From NCBI GenBank assembly GCA_030844625.1, contig JAUUNJ010000036.1, forward strand, positions 1 through 13,302: a stretch of DNA of 13,302 nt, in the 5' to 3' direction. Below the pieces are notes generated by a model. The model was not told the origin of the DNA. It was given only the letters and a program-made list of their open reading frames with translations, and made no database searches. Numbering within the stretch: the stretch's first letter is position 1; every line of letters starts with the position of its first letter. Origin of the DNA: Roseburia sp. GTDB taxonomy: Bacteria; Bacillota; Clostridia; Lachnospirales; Lachnospiraceae. This document shows positions 1 through 6,633 of the stretch, piece after piece. Made by a program: the position numbers and the translations under genes.

Positions 1-14
1 CAGATTTTGTATGC

Positions 15-49
15 AAATAAAAAAGAACCTAGCTTTCACTAGATTCTTT
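15..49 (-). terminator. Rho-independent terminator of tRNA-Trp
   Basis: Read on the minus strand, an 11-bp stem (arms at 39-49 and 22-32, with one G-T pair) closes a 6-nt loop and runs into a T-rich tail (24 down to 15). It begins only three bases after the tRNA 3' end. It therefore ends a single-gene tRNA transcript rather than one continuing into genes to the left. Confidence 0.8.
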
Positions 50-51
50 AG

Positions 52-122
52 CAGGGGTGGTAGGAATCGAACCCACCTCTGGAGTTTTGGAGACTCTTAT
101 TCTACCGATGAACTACACCCCT
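52..122 (-). tRNA. tRNA-Trp (anticodon CCA)
   Basis: Delivers tryptophan at UGG codons. The cloverleaf can be folded by eye on the minus strand. A perfect 7-bp acceptor stem pairs 116-122 with 53-59, and the discriminator base is G (52), as expected for bacterial tRNA-Trp. A four-pair D stem includes one G-T pair. The 7-nt anticodon loop at 86-92 carries CCA at 88-90, and the T arm has a normal TTCGATT loop. The 3' CCA is not encoded: the bases after the discriminator are CT, so CCA must be added by the tRNA nucleotidyltransferase. The outermost anticodon-stem pair appears to be an A-C mismatch (27-43), leaving four good pairs. In other bacteria tRNA-Trp often precedes secE-nusG, but the terminator just downstream argues against co-transcription with anything on the left. 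Confidence 0.95.
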
Positions 123-145
123 ATCTGCAATTTTGCACAAAGATA

Positions 146-174
146 TTTATACCATAATCCCTTCTCCTTGTCAA
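146..174 (-). promoter_or_regulatory. Sigma-A type promoter for tRNA-Trp
   Basis: A perfect -35 TTGACA (169-174, minus strand) is followed by a 17-bp spacer and TATAAA (146-151). The predicted start, near 139, is about 17 nt before the mature tRNA 5' end. The near-consensus match suits a strong, stable-RNA promoter and lies in the gap after radA. Confidence 0.85.
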
Positions 175-252
175 CCAAAAAGAGCGAAACTTGAAGAAAC
201 TTGAAAACAAACAGAGAAAAATTCAGGCACATTTGGAAGATGGGGTTCTTAC

Positions 253-1608
253 TTAAATCTGCTCTTCCGCCTCTTTTATATTATTTACGCCCACCAGTTC
301 TATTCCTGTAACTTCTTTCAGGGATTTTACGGATACTGCAGGAAGAATACATTTTTTAAACCCTAGTTTCTTTGCTTCCAATACACGTTGTTCTGCCTGG
401 GATACAGCACGAATTTCTCCGGCAAGACCTACCTCTCCAAAAACAATTGTATCCGAATCTATCACACGGTTCTTGAAACTGCTGAGCAATGCCATTACCA
501 ATGCCAGATCAAGTGCCGGCTCATTTATCTTCATTCCACCTGCTATGTTAACATATGCATCATAATCTCCCATTTGAATACCGATACGTTTCTCTATAAC
601 TGCCATTAAAAGATTTACCCTGTTATAATCCGTTCCCACAGCCGTTCTCCTTGGCATTCCAAAATTGGTATGTGATATTAGCGCCTGAATTTCCACTAAT
701 ATAGGACGTGTCCCTTCCATAAGGCACGCCACTACAGAACCGGAAGCATCCTTCGGTCTTCCCTCCAGCATAAATTCCGATGGATTTAACACCTGTTTCA
801 GTCCCTCTGTACGCATTTCAAAAACACCAATCTCATTGGTTGAACCAAATCTGTTCTTTACACCACGGATAATTCTGTAGGACGCATGGCGGTCTCCCTC
901 AAAGTAAAGTACCGTATCTACCATGTGTTCAAGGACACGAGGTCCCGCTACCACACCTTCTTTGGTCACATGACCTACAATAAATATGGGAATGGTGTTA
1001 CCTTTGGCAAGCTGCATCAGCGTATTGGTTGATTCTCTCACCTGACTTACACTGCCCGGAGCAGAACTGATATCTTCACGATATATAGTCTGTATGGAAT
1101 CAATTACTACAGCATCCGGCTTAACCTCCATAATAACTGCCTCTATGACATCCAGACTGGTTTCTGCCAAGAGTTCCAGAGCATCCGAAAACTGCCCCAT
1201 TCTGTTGGCACGAAGCCTGATTTGCTTAAGAGATTCTTCTCCTGATATATAAAGTATTCTCTTGCCACTATTGGACATATTACGACACACTTGTAAAAGA
1301 AGAGTGGACTTTCCTATCCCCGGATCTCCGCCAACTAAAATCAGCCCTCCGGGAACCACTCCACCTCCAAGAACTCTGTCCAATTCACTAAAACCAGTGG
1401 AAAATCTTTCCTCATCGTTTGCCGTCACCTGATTAATTGCCACAGGTCTGCTGTTTAAACAATTTCGTTTCACTATATTTGATTTTGGTCCCACAGGTTC
1501 TTCCACAAAGGTTCCAACTTCCTTACATCCGGGACATTGCCCCAGCCACTTGCCGGATTCATATCCACACTCCTTACAAAAAAACACTGTCCTGTTTATT
1601 TTTGCCAT
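253..1608 (-). CDS. radA: DNA repair protein RadA (Sms)
   Basis: RecA-like ATPase that promotes branch migration and processing of recombination intermediates in the cytoplasm. At 451 aa it is the normal family length. The N-terminal C4 zinc finger is intact (C11, C14, C25, C28). The RecA-like core has Walker A at 93-101 (GDPGIGKST) and Walker B around 166-173, ending in IDSIQT. The RadA-specific KNRFG motif is at 250-254. The C-terminal third is the Lon-protease-like domain, recognisable from the segment starting GGMKINEPALDLA, without proteolytic function in this family. The ATG at 1608 is preceded by a GGAAG-type ribosome binding site. It lies downstream of clpC and the 137-aa gene, and a 34-nt hairpin sits just before its ribosome binding site. 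No clear terminator follows its stop; the next element is the tRNA-Trp promoter. Confidence 0.97.
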   Translation of the reverse strand: MAKINRTVFFCKECGYESGKWLGQCPGCKEVGTFVEEPVGPKSNIVKRNCLNSRPVAINQVTANDEERFSTGFSELDRVLGGGVVPGGLILVGGDPGIGKSTLLLQVCRNMSNSGKRILYISGEESLKQIRLRANRMGQFSDALELLAETSLDVIEAVIMEVKPDAVVIDSIQTIYREDISSAPGSVSQVRESTNTLMQLAKGNTIPIFIVGHVTKEGVVAGPRVLEHMVDTVLYFEGDRHASYRIIRGVKNRFGSTNEIGVFEMRTEGLKQVLNPSEFMLEGRPKDASGSVVACLMEGTRPILVEIQALISHTNFGMPRRTAVGTDYNRVNLLMAVIEKRIGIQMGDYDAYVNIAGGMKINEPALDLALVMALLSSFKNRVIDSDTIVFGEVGLAGEIRAVSQAEQRVLEAKKLGFKKCILPAVSVKSLKEVTGIELVGVNNIKEAEEQI

Positions 1609-1630
1609 TTATCTTCCTATCCTGCTTTAA

Positions 1631-1664
1631 ATATGGGAAACCGAAAGCATTCGATTTCCCATAT
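1631..1664 (-). terminator. 34-nt hairpin between the 137-aa gene and radA (weak terminator or processing site)
   Basis: Ten perfect pairs (1631-1640 with 1655-1664), one mismatch, then four more pairs close a 4-nt loop at 1646-1649. On the minus strand it lies about 39 nt after the stop of the 137-aa gene and just before the radA ribosome binding site. There is no real T-tract after it (TTTAAA), so full termination is doubtful. It may set the expression ratio of the two genes or stabilise the upstream mRNA. The hairpin is seen directly; the function is inferred. Confidence 0.5.
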
Positions 1665-1702
1665 ACTTTTACCATAAAATTTATACAGCCATCAGTTCCC
1701 AT

Positions 1703-2116
1703 TTATGCTGCTGTAATTTTAACCTGTGTTAATGTTCCTTTAGATAAGTCTGCGTCAAATGTAATCTTGCCGCCAATATCTGTTTTTGATACACCTAAAT
1801 CTCTATCTCCAACAGTAATCTTGTATTCTTTATTAGATTCAAGTTCTAAAGTAATCTGTGTCTGACCTGTGCCATCTACAAAAAAGTTTACTTCATCTGC
1901 TGTTTCCTTAAATACATTTACTGCTGTTCCAGGAATTGATTCATATACAAAAGTTCCGTTGCGTTCCAGCTTTGTGATTTCATTAAATGTCTTTACCTTA
2001 TACATATCACCTGCCACCTCAAAATCTGCCAGCTTGGTCTTCTGTGGTAATTCGTAATTTCCAAAACTGATTGTTCCGTTGCTTTCTTTTCTGATTAATT
2101 CCTTTACTACTGCCAT
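1703..2116 (-). CDS. Conserved hypothetical protein, 137 aa, between clpC and radA
   Basis: I do not know its function. It has no signal peptide, membrane segment or cysteine, so it is probably a soluble cytoplasmic protein. The sequence alternates short hydrophobic and charged or Thr-rich stretches with many glycines, suggesting an all-beta fold. Recognisable pieces include FGNYELPQKTK (about 19-29), KTFNEITKLERNGTFVYES (42-60) and a late ITLELES segment. From memory, similar proteins in Clostridia are sometimes labelled 'endosialidase' in automatic annotation; nothing here supports a catalytic role. Translation starts at ATG 2116, with a perfect AGGAGG ten bases upstream. An earlier ATG abutting that AGGAGG would encode only Met-Lys-stop. 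A palindrome (2139-2156) lies upstream. No consensus promoter is visible, so it may be read from the clpC promoter. Confidence 0.85.
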   Translation of the reverse strand: MAVVKELIRKESNGTISFGNYELPQKTKLADFEVAGDMYKVKTFNEITKLERNGTFVYESIPGTAVNVFKETADEVNFFVDGTGQTQITLELESNKEYKITVGDRDLGVSKTDIGGKITFDADLSKGTLTQVKITAA

Positions 2117-2138
2117 TTTATTTCATCCTCCTGTTTAT

Positions 2139-2156
2139 AGTCATTGCAATATGACT
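2139..2156. repeat. Inverted repeat upstream of the 137-aa gene
   Basis: AGTCAT and ATGACT arms flank ATTGCA (18 bp in all), between clpC and the ribosome binding site of the 137-aa gene. It could be a regulator binding site or a small mRNA hairpin. No promoter was found next to it to favour either reading. Confidence 0.4.
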
Positions 2157-2236
2157 TTATCTTATAAAACTGTACAATAAACCGTACCTTTTATTTATAT
2201 GCTGACTGAGATTCAGCACAATAGCCTGTTGTTCTA

Positions 2237-4708
2237 TTACTGTGCCACTGTAAAAGTGACTCTTTTATTTCTGTAAGAAACCGTAACCTTATCACCGCTT
2301 TTGACCTTTCCTCCAAGAACTTCTTCTGCAAGTGCATCTTCTACTTTACTCTGAACCATTCTTCTAAGAGGTCTTGCTCCATATTTCTTATCATAACTTT
2401 CTTTAGCAATTGCATTCTTAAGCGTATCGGTAAATTTAAGTTCAATCTGCATCTGGTCGCTTACCTGCTTTGCCAGTGACCGCAGCATAATATTGACTAT
2501 GCTTCTCACATCCTTCTCATTCAATGCATGAAATACAATAATATCATCTATTCTATTGATGAATTCCGGTCTGAACATCTTTTTTATCTCTTCCATGACA
2601 CCGGACTTCATTTTTTCATAATCCTGCTTTTCAGAATTGTCTCTGCTAAATCCCAAATTCTTAGGGTCCACAATTCTCCCGGCTCCCGCATTGGAGGTCA
2701 TTATGATAATTGTATTTTTGAAGCTTACCTTTCTTCCTTTGGAATCGGTAATCTGTCCATCATCCAGAACCTGTAACAATATATTGAATACATCCGGGTG
2801 TGCCTTTTCAATTTCATCAAAAAGTACTACCGAATACGGATTACGTCGAACCTTATCACTTAACTGTCCTCCATCCTCAAATCCTACATATCCCGGAGGA
2901 GAACCTATTAATTTTGATACACTGTGCTTTTCCATGTATTCAGACATATCAACACGGATCATTGCATTTTCCGACCCAAAGACCGCCTCTGCCAAGGTCT
3001 TTGACAGTTCCGTTTTTCCTACACCGGTAGGTCCTAAAAACAGAAACGAACCAATAGGTCTGTTTGGATTCTTAAGTCCCACACGACCACGTCTTACTGC
3101 CTTTGCCACAGCCGTAACCGCCTCTGACTGTCCTATGACCCGCTTGTGCAGAATTGTCTCCAACTTTAATAATCTCTGCTGTTCATTCTTTCCCAACTTG
3201 GTAACCGGAATGCCGGTCCACATGGATACAACTTCCTCAATGGAATTCTCTGCTATTACCGGACGATATGCTTTTTCTGTACCTTCCCATCTGGCAATCG
3301 CCCTATCCAGTTTATCCTGTGCCTTATCAAGTTCCTTTTTAATCGAAGCTGCTGATTTAAAATCAGAGTGTCTGATACACATTTCCAATTCAAGATTTAA
3401 TTCGGAAACCTGTATTTCTTTATCAGAAACAGCTTTTGGCTTAGGGATTTCCCTGATTCTAATCTTTGAACATGCCTCATCAATTAAATCAATTGCTTTA
3501 TCCGGAAGATTTCTGTCATTAATATATCTGACTGATAATTTGACTGCTGCCTCTATTGCCTCATCTGAAATTGTAACATTATGAAAATCCTCATAAGCAT
3601 TTTTCAATCCATGAAGAATGGCTTCTGCTTCTGCTTCTGTGGGTTCTTCCACAGTAACAGGCTGAAATCTTCTTTCCAATGCTGCATCTTTTTCAAAGTA
3701 TTTTCTGTATTCAGCAATAGTGGTCGCACCAATTACCTGAAGCCTGCCTCTTGTGAGAGAAGGTTTCATTATGTTCGAGGCATCCATGGAGCCCTCGGCT
3801 CCGCCTGCACCAATAATCGTGTGAATTTCATCAATAAATAAAATTACATTGCCTGAATTCTCCACTTCTTCCATAATTTTCTTGAGACGTTCTTCAAATT
3901 CTCCTCTGTATTTTGACCCTGCCACAGCACCGGACAAATCCAGACTAATCAGTCTCTTGCCCATCATTGTTTTTGGTACCACGCCCTCTACAATTCTCTG
4001 GGCGATCGCCTCTACTATGGCTGTCTTGCCTACACCCGGTTCTCCGATCAGACAAGGGTTGTTCTTAGTTCTGCGACTAAGAATCTGAATAATCCTCTGT
4101 ATCTCATTATCACGTCCTACCACCGGGTCCAGTTGCCCGGCATATGCCGCCTTAGTCAAATCTCTGCCAAATCTGTCAAGGGTCGGTGTCAGCGACTGTG
4201 ATGAATTTCCTTTTGTCTTTCTGTCTCTTTTTATATAATTTTTTATCTCTCCAAGATCCTGATTGGTCAGTTTCAGAATATCCGCACATATTTTCTTCAT
4301 GCTGATTCCAAAACTGTTCAGAATACAATGTGCTTCACAATCCGGATCTGCCACAATTGCAAGCAGTATATGCTCTGTACCAATCTGAGGCAATCCCTGT
4401 TTCACAGCTTCACTTCCCGCTCTTCCAAGCAGCATATGGGCTCTGGAAGTCGGTTCTATTTTAGCTCTGCTTCTTCCTCTGGTTACTGTATGGGATTTCA
4501 CTTCCATATCTTCTTCTATGGCTCTGATAATATCGTTATATACTAAATTATAATTATATAAAATATTAGCAGCAACACCGTCTGTAACCTTTGCCAGTCC
4601 CGCCAGTATATGTTCTGTGCCAATGTAATTCATTCCAAGATGAATGGCTGTTTCTTTTGCATATCCTATAGCCTCAATGGTCTGCTTGGTAAACTTATTG
4701 CTTTCCAT
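2237..4708 (-). CDS. clpC: ATP-dependent Clp protease ATP-binding subunit ClpC
   Basis: Hexameric AAA+ unfoldase that feeds proteins to ClpP in the cytoplasm (general and stress-related proteolysis). At 823 aa it is a full-length ClpC. Two N-terminal Clp repeats (about 1-145) each carry GTEH, with glutamates E32 and E112. AAA module 1 has Walker A 222-229 (GEPGVGKT) and Walker B D293-E294. The UVR-like coiled middle region is at about 435-465. AAA module 2 has Walker A 559-566 (GPTGVGKT) and a FDEIEKAH Walker B. The LGF tripeptide at 685-687 matches the loop that docks on ClpP. ATG 4708 has GGAGG seven bases upstream. The gene has its own promoter and no ctsR, mcsA or mcsB directly upstream, unlike the classic Bacillus operon. 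No CtsR box or CIRCE element was seen, so heat control by those repressors is not supported here. Confidence 0.97.
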   Translation of the reverse strand: MESNKFTKQTIEAIGYAKETAIHLGMNYIGTEHILAGLAKVTDGVAANILYNYNLVYNDIIRAIEEDMEVKSHTVTRGRSRAKIEPTSRAHMLLGRAGSEAVKQGLPQIGTEHILLAIVADPDCEAHCILNSFGISMKKICADILKLTNQDLGEIKNYIKRDRKTKGNSSQSLTPTLDRFGRDLTKAAYAGQLDPVVGRDNEIQRIIQILSRRTKNNPCLIGEPGVGKTAIVEAIAQRIVEGVVPKTMMGKRLISLDLSGAVAGSKYRGEFEERLKKIMEEVENSGNVILFIDEIHTIIGAGGAEGSMDASNIMKPSLTRGRLQVIGATTIAEYRKYFEKDAALERRFQPVTVEEPTEAEAEAILHGLKNAYEDFHNVTISDEAIEAAVKLSVRYINDRNLPDKAIDLIDEACSKIRIREIPKPKAVSDKEIQVSELNLELEMCIRHSDFKSAASIKKELDKAQDKLDRAIARWEGTEKAYRPVIAENSIEEVVSMWTGIPVTKLGKNEQQRLLKLETILHKRVIGQSEAVTAVAKAVRRGRVGLKNPNRPIGSFLFLGPTGVGKTELSKTLAEAVFGSENAMIRVDMSEYMEKHSVSKLIGSPPGYVGFEDGGQLSDKVRRNPYSVVLFDEIEKAHPDVFNILLQVLDDGQITDSKGRKVSFKNTIIIMTSNAGAGRIVDPKNLGFSRDNSEKQDYEKMKSGVMEEIKKMFRPEFINRIDDIIVFHALNEKDVRSIVNIMLRSLAKQVSDQMQIELKFTDTLKNAIAKESYDKKYGARPLRRMVQSKVEDALAEEVLGGKVKSGDKVTVSYRNKRVTFTVAQ

Positions 4709-4794
4709 AAGATGTCCTCCACTTTACCTGTTTAGGATTACAGTGTAACTGAAAAATATGTCTATTATTTAAACTTTTTTTAAAGTTACGCGGT

Positions 4795-4829
4795 ATTATA
4801 ATTATACCCTAAATTCATTCAAAGGTCTA
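4795..4829 (-). promoter_or_regulatory. clpC promoter with two tandem -10 boxes
   Basis: On the minus strand two perfect TATAAT boxes lie back to back (4801-4806 and 4795-4800). The first pairs with TAGACC (4824-4829) over a 17-bp spacer, and the second with TTGAAT (4817-4822) over 16 bp. Short GGTAT/ATACC arms (4792-4796, 4804-4808) bracket the pair and could be an operator. The predicted leader to the clpC ATG is about 80 nt. It contains competing small inverted repeats, including GTAACT/AGTTAC at 4745-4750 and 4784-4789. Confidence 0.7.
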
Positions 4830-4842
4830 TATCTGCCTGCAA

Positions 4843-4888
4843 AAGAAAAATCCCGAACTATTCATTATTATAGTCCGGGATTTTTCTT
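4843..4888 (-). terminator. Strong terminator ending the pur/cadherin-like transcript
   Basis: A 13-bp stem (4843-4855 with 4876-4888), one mismatch and five further pairs close an 8-nt loop. The A and T runs inside the stem let it work in either direction; on the minus strand it ends in TTTTTCTTTT. It starts about 55 nt after the stop of the cadherin-like gene and lies just upstream of the clpC promoter, so it insulates clpC from the purine operon. Confidence 0.9.
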
Positions 4889-4942
4889 ACATATGCAACA
4901 GTTCAAACGTGCATGCATATCCGCTTTATAATATTTCTTTTG

Positions 4943-6589
4943 TTAATTCAAATCAATGAACTCAAAGTCATCATCATCTTCTTCCACTTCATCCTGCTCA
5001 TCTGGAAGCATTGACTTTAATGTTTCCTTTAAATCTTCCTCAGCTTCCTGCTGCGCTGCCTCCGTATTCTTTTCAATTTCTTCTGGTGTTGCAACTTTTG
5101 GTTCATCCTCTGTAATGTCAATTAATATCTCATCTTCATCATCAATTTCACCGCCATAAAATCCGCCTTCTGACTGTTTATCAGTTCCAAAGGTAGGTTC
5201 ATCGCCATAAGTCCTGTCACTGACATTTTTTCTTCCCAAAAACTTGTGCTTAGATGGCTCTTCCACCGGTTCATCAAGCTCATCTGCTTCACTATTCTGA
5301 ACTTGATTTTCTTCCAGGTCAGTTTCCGTTTCTTCTATTTCTTCTATTTCTTCTATTTCTTCAAGCTCTTCATTAACAATTTCATCATCCTCATCTGAAT
5401 TTTCCAATTCCTGATCATTGCTAATATTCATGCCTGATTCATCATCAGACACACTGTCATACTTATTCTTTTTTCTTTTCTTTTCATTCTTGCCTGTCTT
5501 AATTTTCTTTTCTTTTTTGTTAAGAGTCAGATTAATAATTACAAAGATAAGAATTATAATTACAATCGCAAGTCCACACAATACCTTCAATAAAATATTA
5601 TATTTATCTACAAGACTGTTATATTTATTCTGAAGATTTTCATATGCCTTATTTGCAGCCTCTGCCTGAGTATTTGCATCTGCTGAAACAAGATATCTCT
5701 GGAAACATTTTTCATTATTATCATAACAGTAAAGAGAAGTATCACCATTCCAGTTCATTGCATAAACAAGATACATTCCCTCTTCTTCATCCAGAACCCA
5801 TGCCTTAACTTCCTGATCTATAATCGTAACAGTCTTTTTATCATAATTCTTCAGCAGTCCGTCTGTTTCTTCCGGATTAACAATTGTGTACATTCTGCTC
5901 TTTATCTGAATATTGTTCATTTGATAGAACTCATTGGAATCGGAATTGTAAATATAAAACCCTTCCGTATCATCATTATAGAGATAAAATGCTGTCAAAT
6001 CCTTTACTTCACCTTTAATGCAGGAATATTTTTCTCCATCATATTCTGCTGATGATTTTTTAAATCCTTCAGGAATTGCACTTTTGCTGAAAGAAGATGA
6101 TATTTTCATCTCCTTTTTGCCAACCTTTACGGTTTTATCACCATCTTTTTTATCAGTTGTACTGTCTCCGTTATCCGTTGCACTGTCAGGTGCTTTATAT
6201 GTGGCTTCTTCCGCTTCTGTCAGTTTCGTCGTGTTTAACGTGTACTTATTTACCACACCTGCCGCTGATGTAACATCAACAATTGTAAGGTTTTTCCCGA
6301 AATCCATTTTTGTATTAATTCCATCTTTTTCAATACTCCATGTTGATGTGGAATCTGCAGTAGTTGCCTCGATTGAAATAGACACTGTATTTGACAATAC
6401 AGTTAAATCATATGAATATGTAGTAGAACTAAAATTCATAGGGATTTCGGTTTTATTTCCTGCCGCATCTACTGAATAAACCTTCATGGTCTTTAAATCA
6501 GTTGTGGTATCCCCACTTACAAATACAGTTGTAGCAAACATCATTGCCAATGTAAGTGTCACCATAAGCATTGCTCTGAACTTTTTCAT
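4943..6589 (-). CDS. Membrane-anchored cadherin-like beta-sandwich protein with acidic cytoplasmic tail
   Basis: Probable type I surface membrane protein of unknown function, 548 aa. Residues 1-26 form a signal peptide with a likely cut after VSG (26). About 32-122 resembles the bacterial cadherin-like beta-sandwich domain (YSYDLTV and NKYTLN stretches). Then come a Thr/Asp/Lys-rich linker and an extracellular domain of about 160 residues rich in Tyr and Asp. A short coiled coil (about 305-335) leads into one transmembrane helix (336-356). A Lys-rich stop-transfer stretch and about 190 mostly acidic cytoplasmic residues follow, with an EEI repeat (about 408-420) and a D/E-rich C-terminus. The ATG has AAGGAAGG upstream and begins 44 bp after purD, with no terminator or promoter visible between, so it appears to be the last gene of the purine operon. 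The domain name is a fold-level guess from sequence pattern; a metabolic link to purines is not shown. Confidence 0.85.
   Translation of the reverse strand: MKKFRAMLMVTLTLAMMFATTVFVSGDTTTDLKTMKVYSVDAAGNKTEIPMNFSSTTYSYDLTVLSNTVSISIEATTADSTSTWSIEKDGINTKMDFGKNLTIVDVTSAAGVVNKYTLNTTKLTEAEEATYKAPDSATDNGDSTTDKKDGDKTVKVGKKEMKISSSFSKSAIPEGFKKSSAEYDGEKYSCIKGEVKDLTAFYLYNDDTEGFYIYNSDSNEFYQMNNIQIKSRMYTIVNPEETDGLLKNYDKKTVTIIDQEVKAWVLDEEEGMYLVYAMNWNGDTSLYCYDNNEKCFQRYLVSADANTQAEAANKAYENLQNKYNSLVDKYNILLKVLCGLAIVIIILIFVIINLTLNKKEKKIKTGKNEKKRKKNKYDSVSDDESGMNISNDQELENSDEDDEIVNEELEEIEEIEEIEETETDLEENQVQNSEADELDEPVEEPSKHKFLGRKNVSDRTYGDEPTFGTDKQSEGGFYGGEIDDEDEILIDITEDEPKVATPEEIEKNTEAAQQEAEEDLKETLKSMLPDEQDEVEEDDDDFEFIDLN
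5332..5362 (-). repeat. 9-bp tandem repeat coding for Glu-Glu-Ile
   Basis: Three perfect copies of the 9-base unit CTTCTATTT (plus strand) and a 4-base partial copy lie in the acidic tail of the cadherin-like gene. A degenerate copy precedes them. The unit is a multiple of three, so copy-number change would lengthen the tail without shifting the frame. Confidence 0.8.
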
Positions 6590-6633
6590 ATCATTTCCTT
6601 CCTTATATCTCAGTTTCTTATGTAGCCTGATTG

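Noticed and set aside
1703..2116. 'Endosialidase' label for the 137-aa protein
   Set aside because: The protein is far too short for a sialidase and has no sialidase motifs; I leave it as hypothetical.
2157..2236. Terminator after clpC
   Set aside because: Small hairpins exist (for example TGCTGA/TCAGCA), but none is followed by a T-tract, so termination there is not supported.
2637..3584. A 315-codon open frame on the plus strand opposite clpC
   Set aside because: It lies wholly antisense to the strongly supported clpC gene, has no credible ribosome binding site, and its translation shows no recognisable domain.
4709..4842. CtsR operator or CIRCE element upstream of clpC
   Set aside because: I looked for the tandem GGTCAAA heptads and the TTAGCACTC-N9-GAGTGCTAA repeat. 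Only a lone TCAAAGGTC was found, which does not match either.
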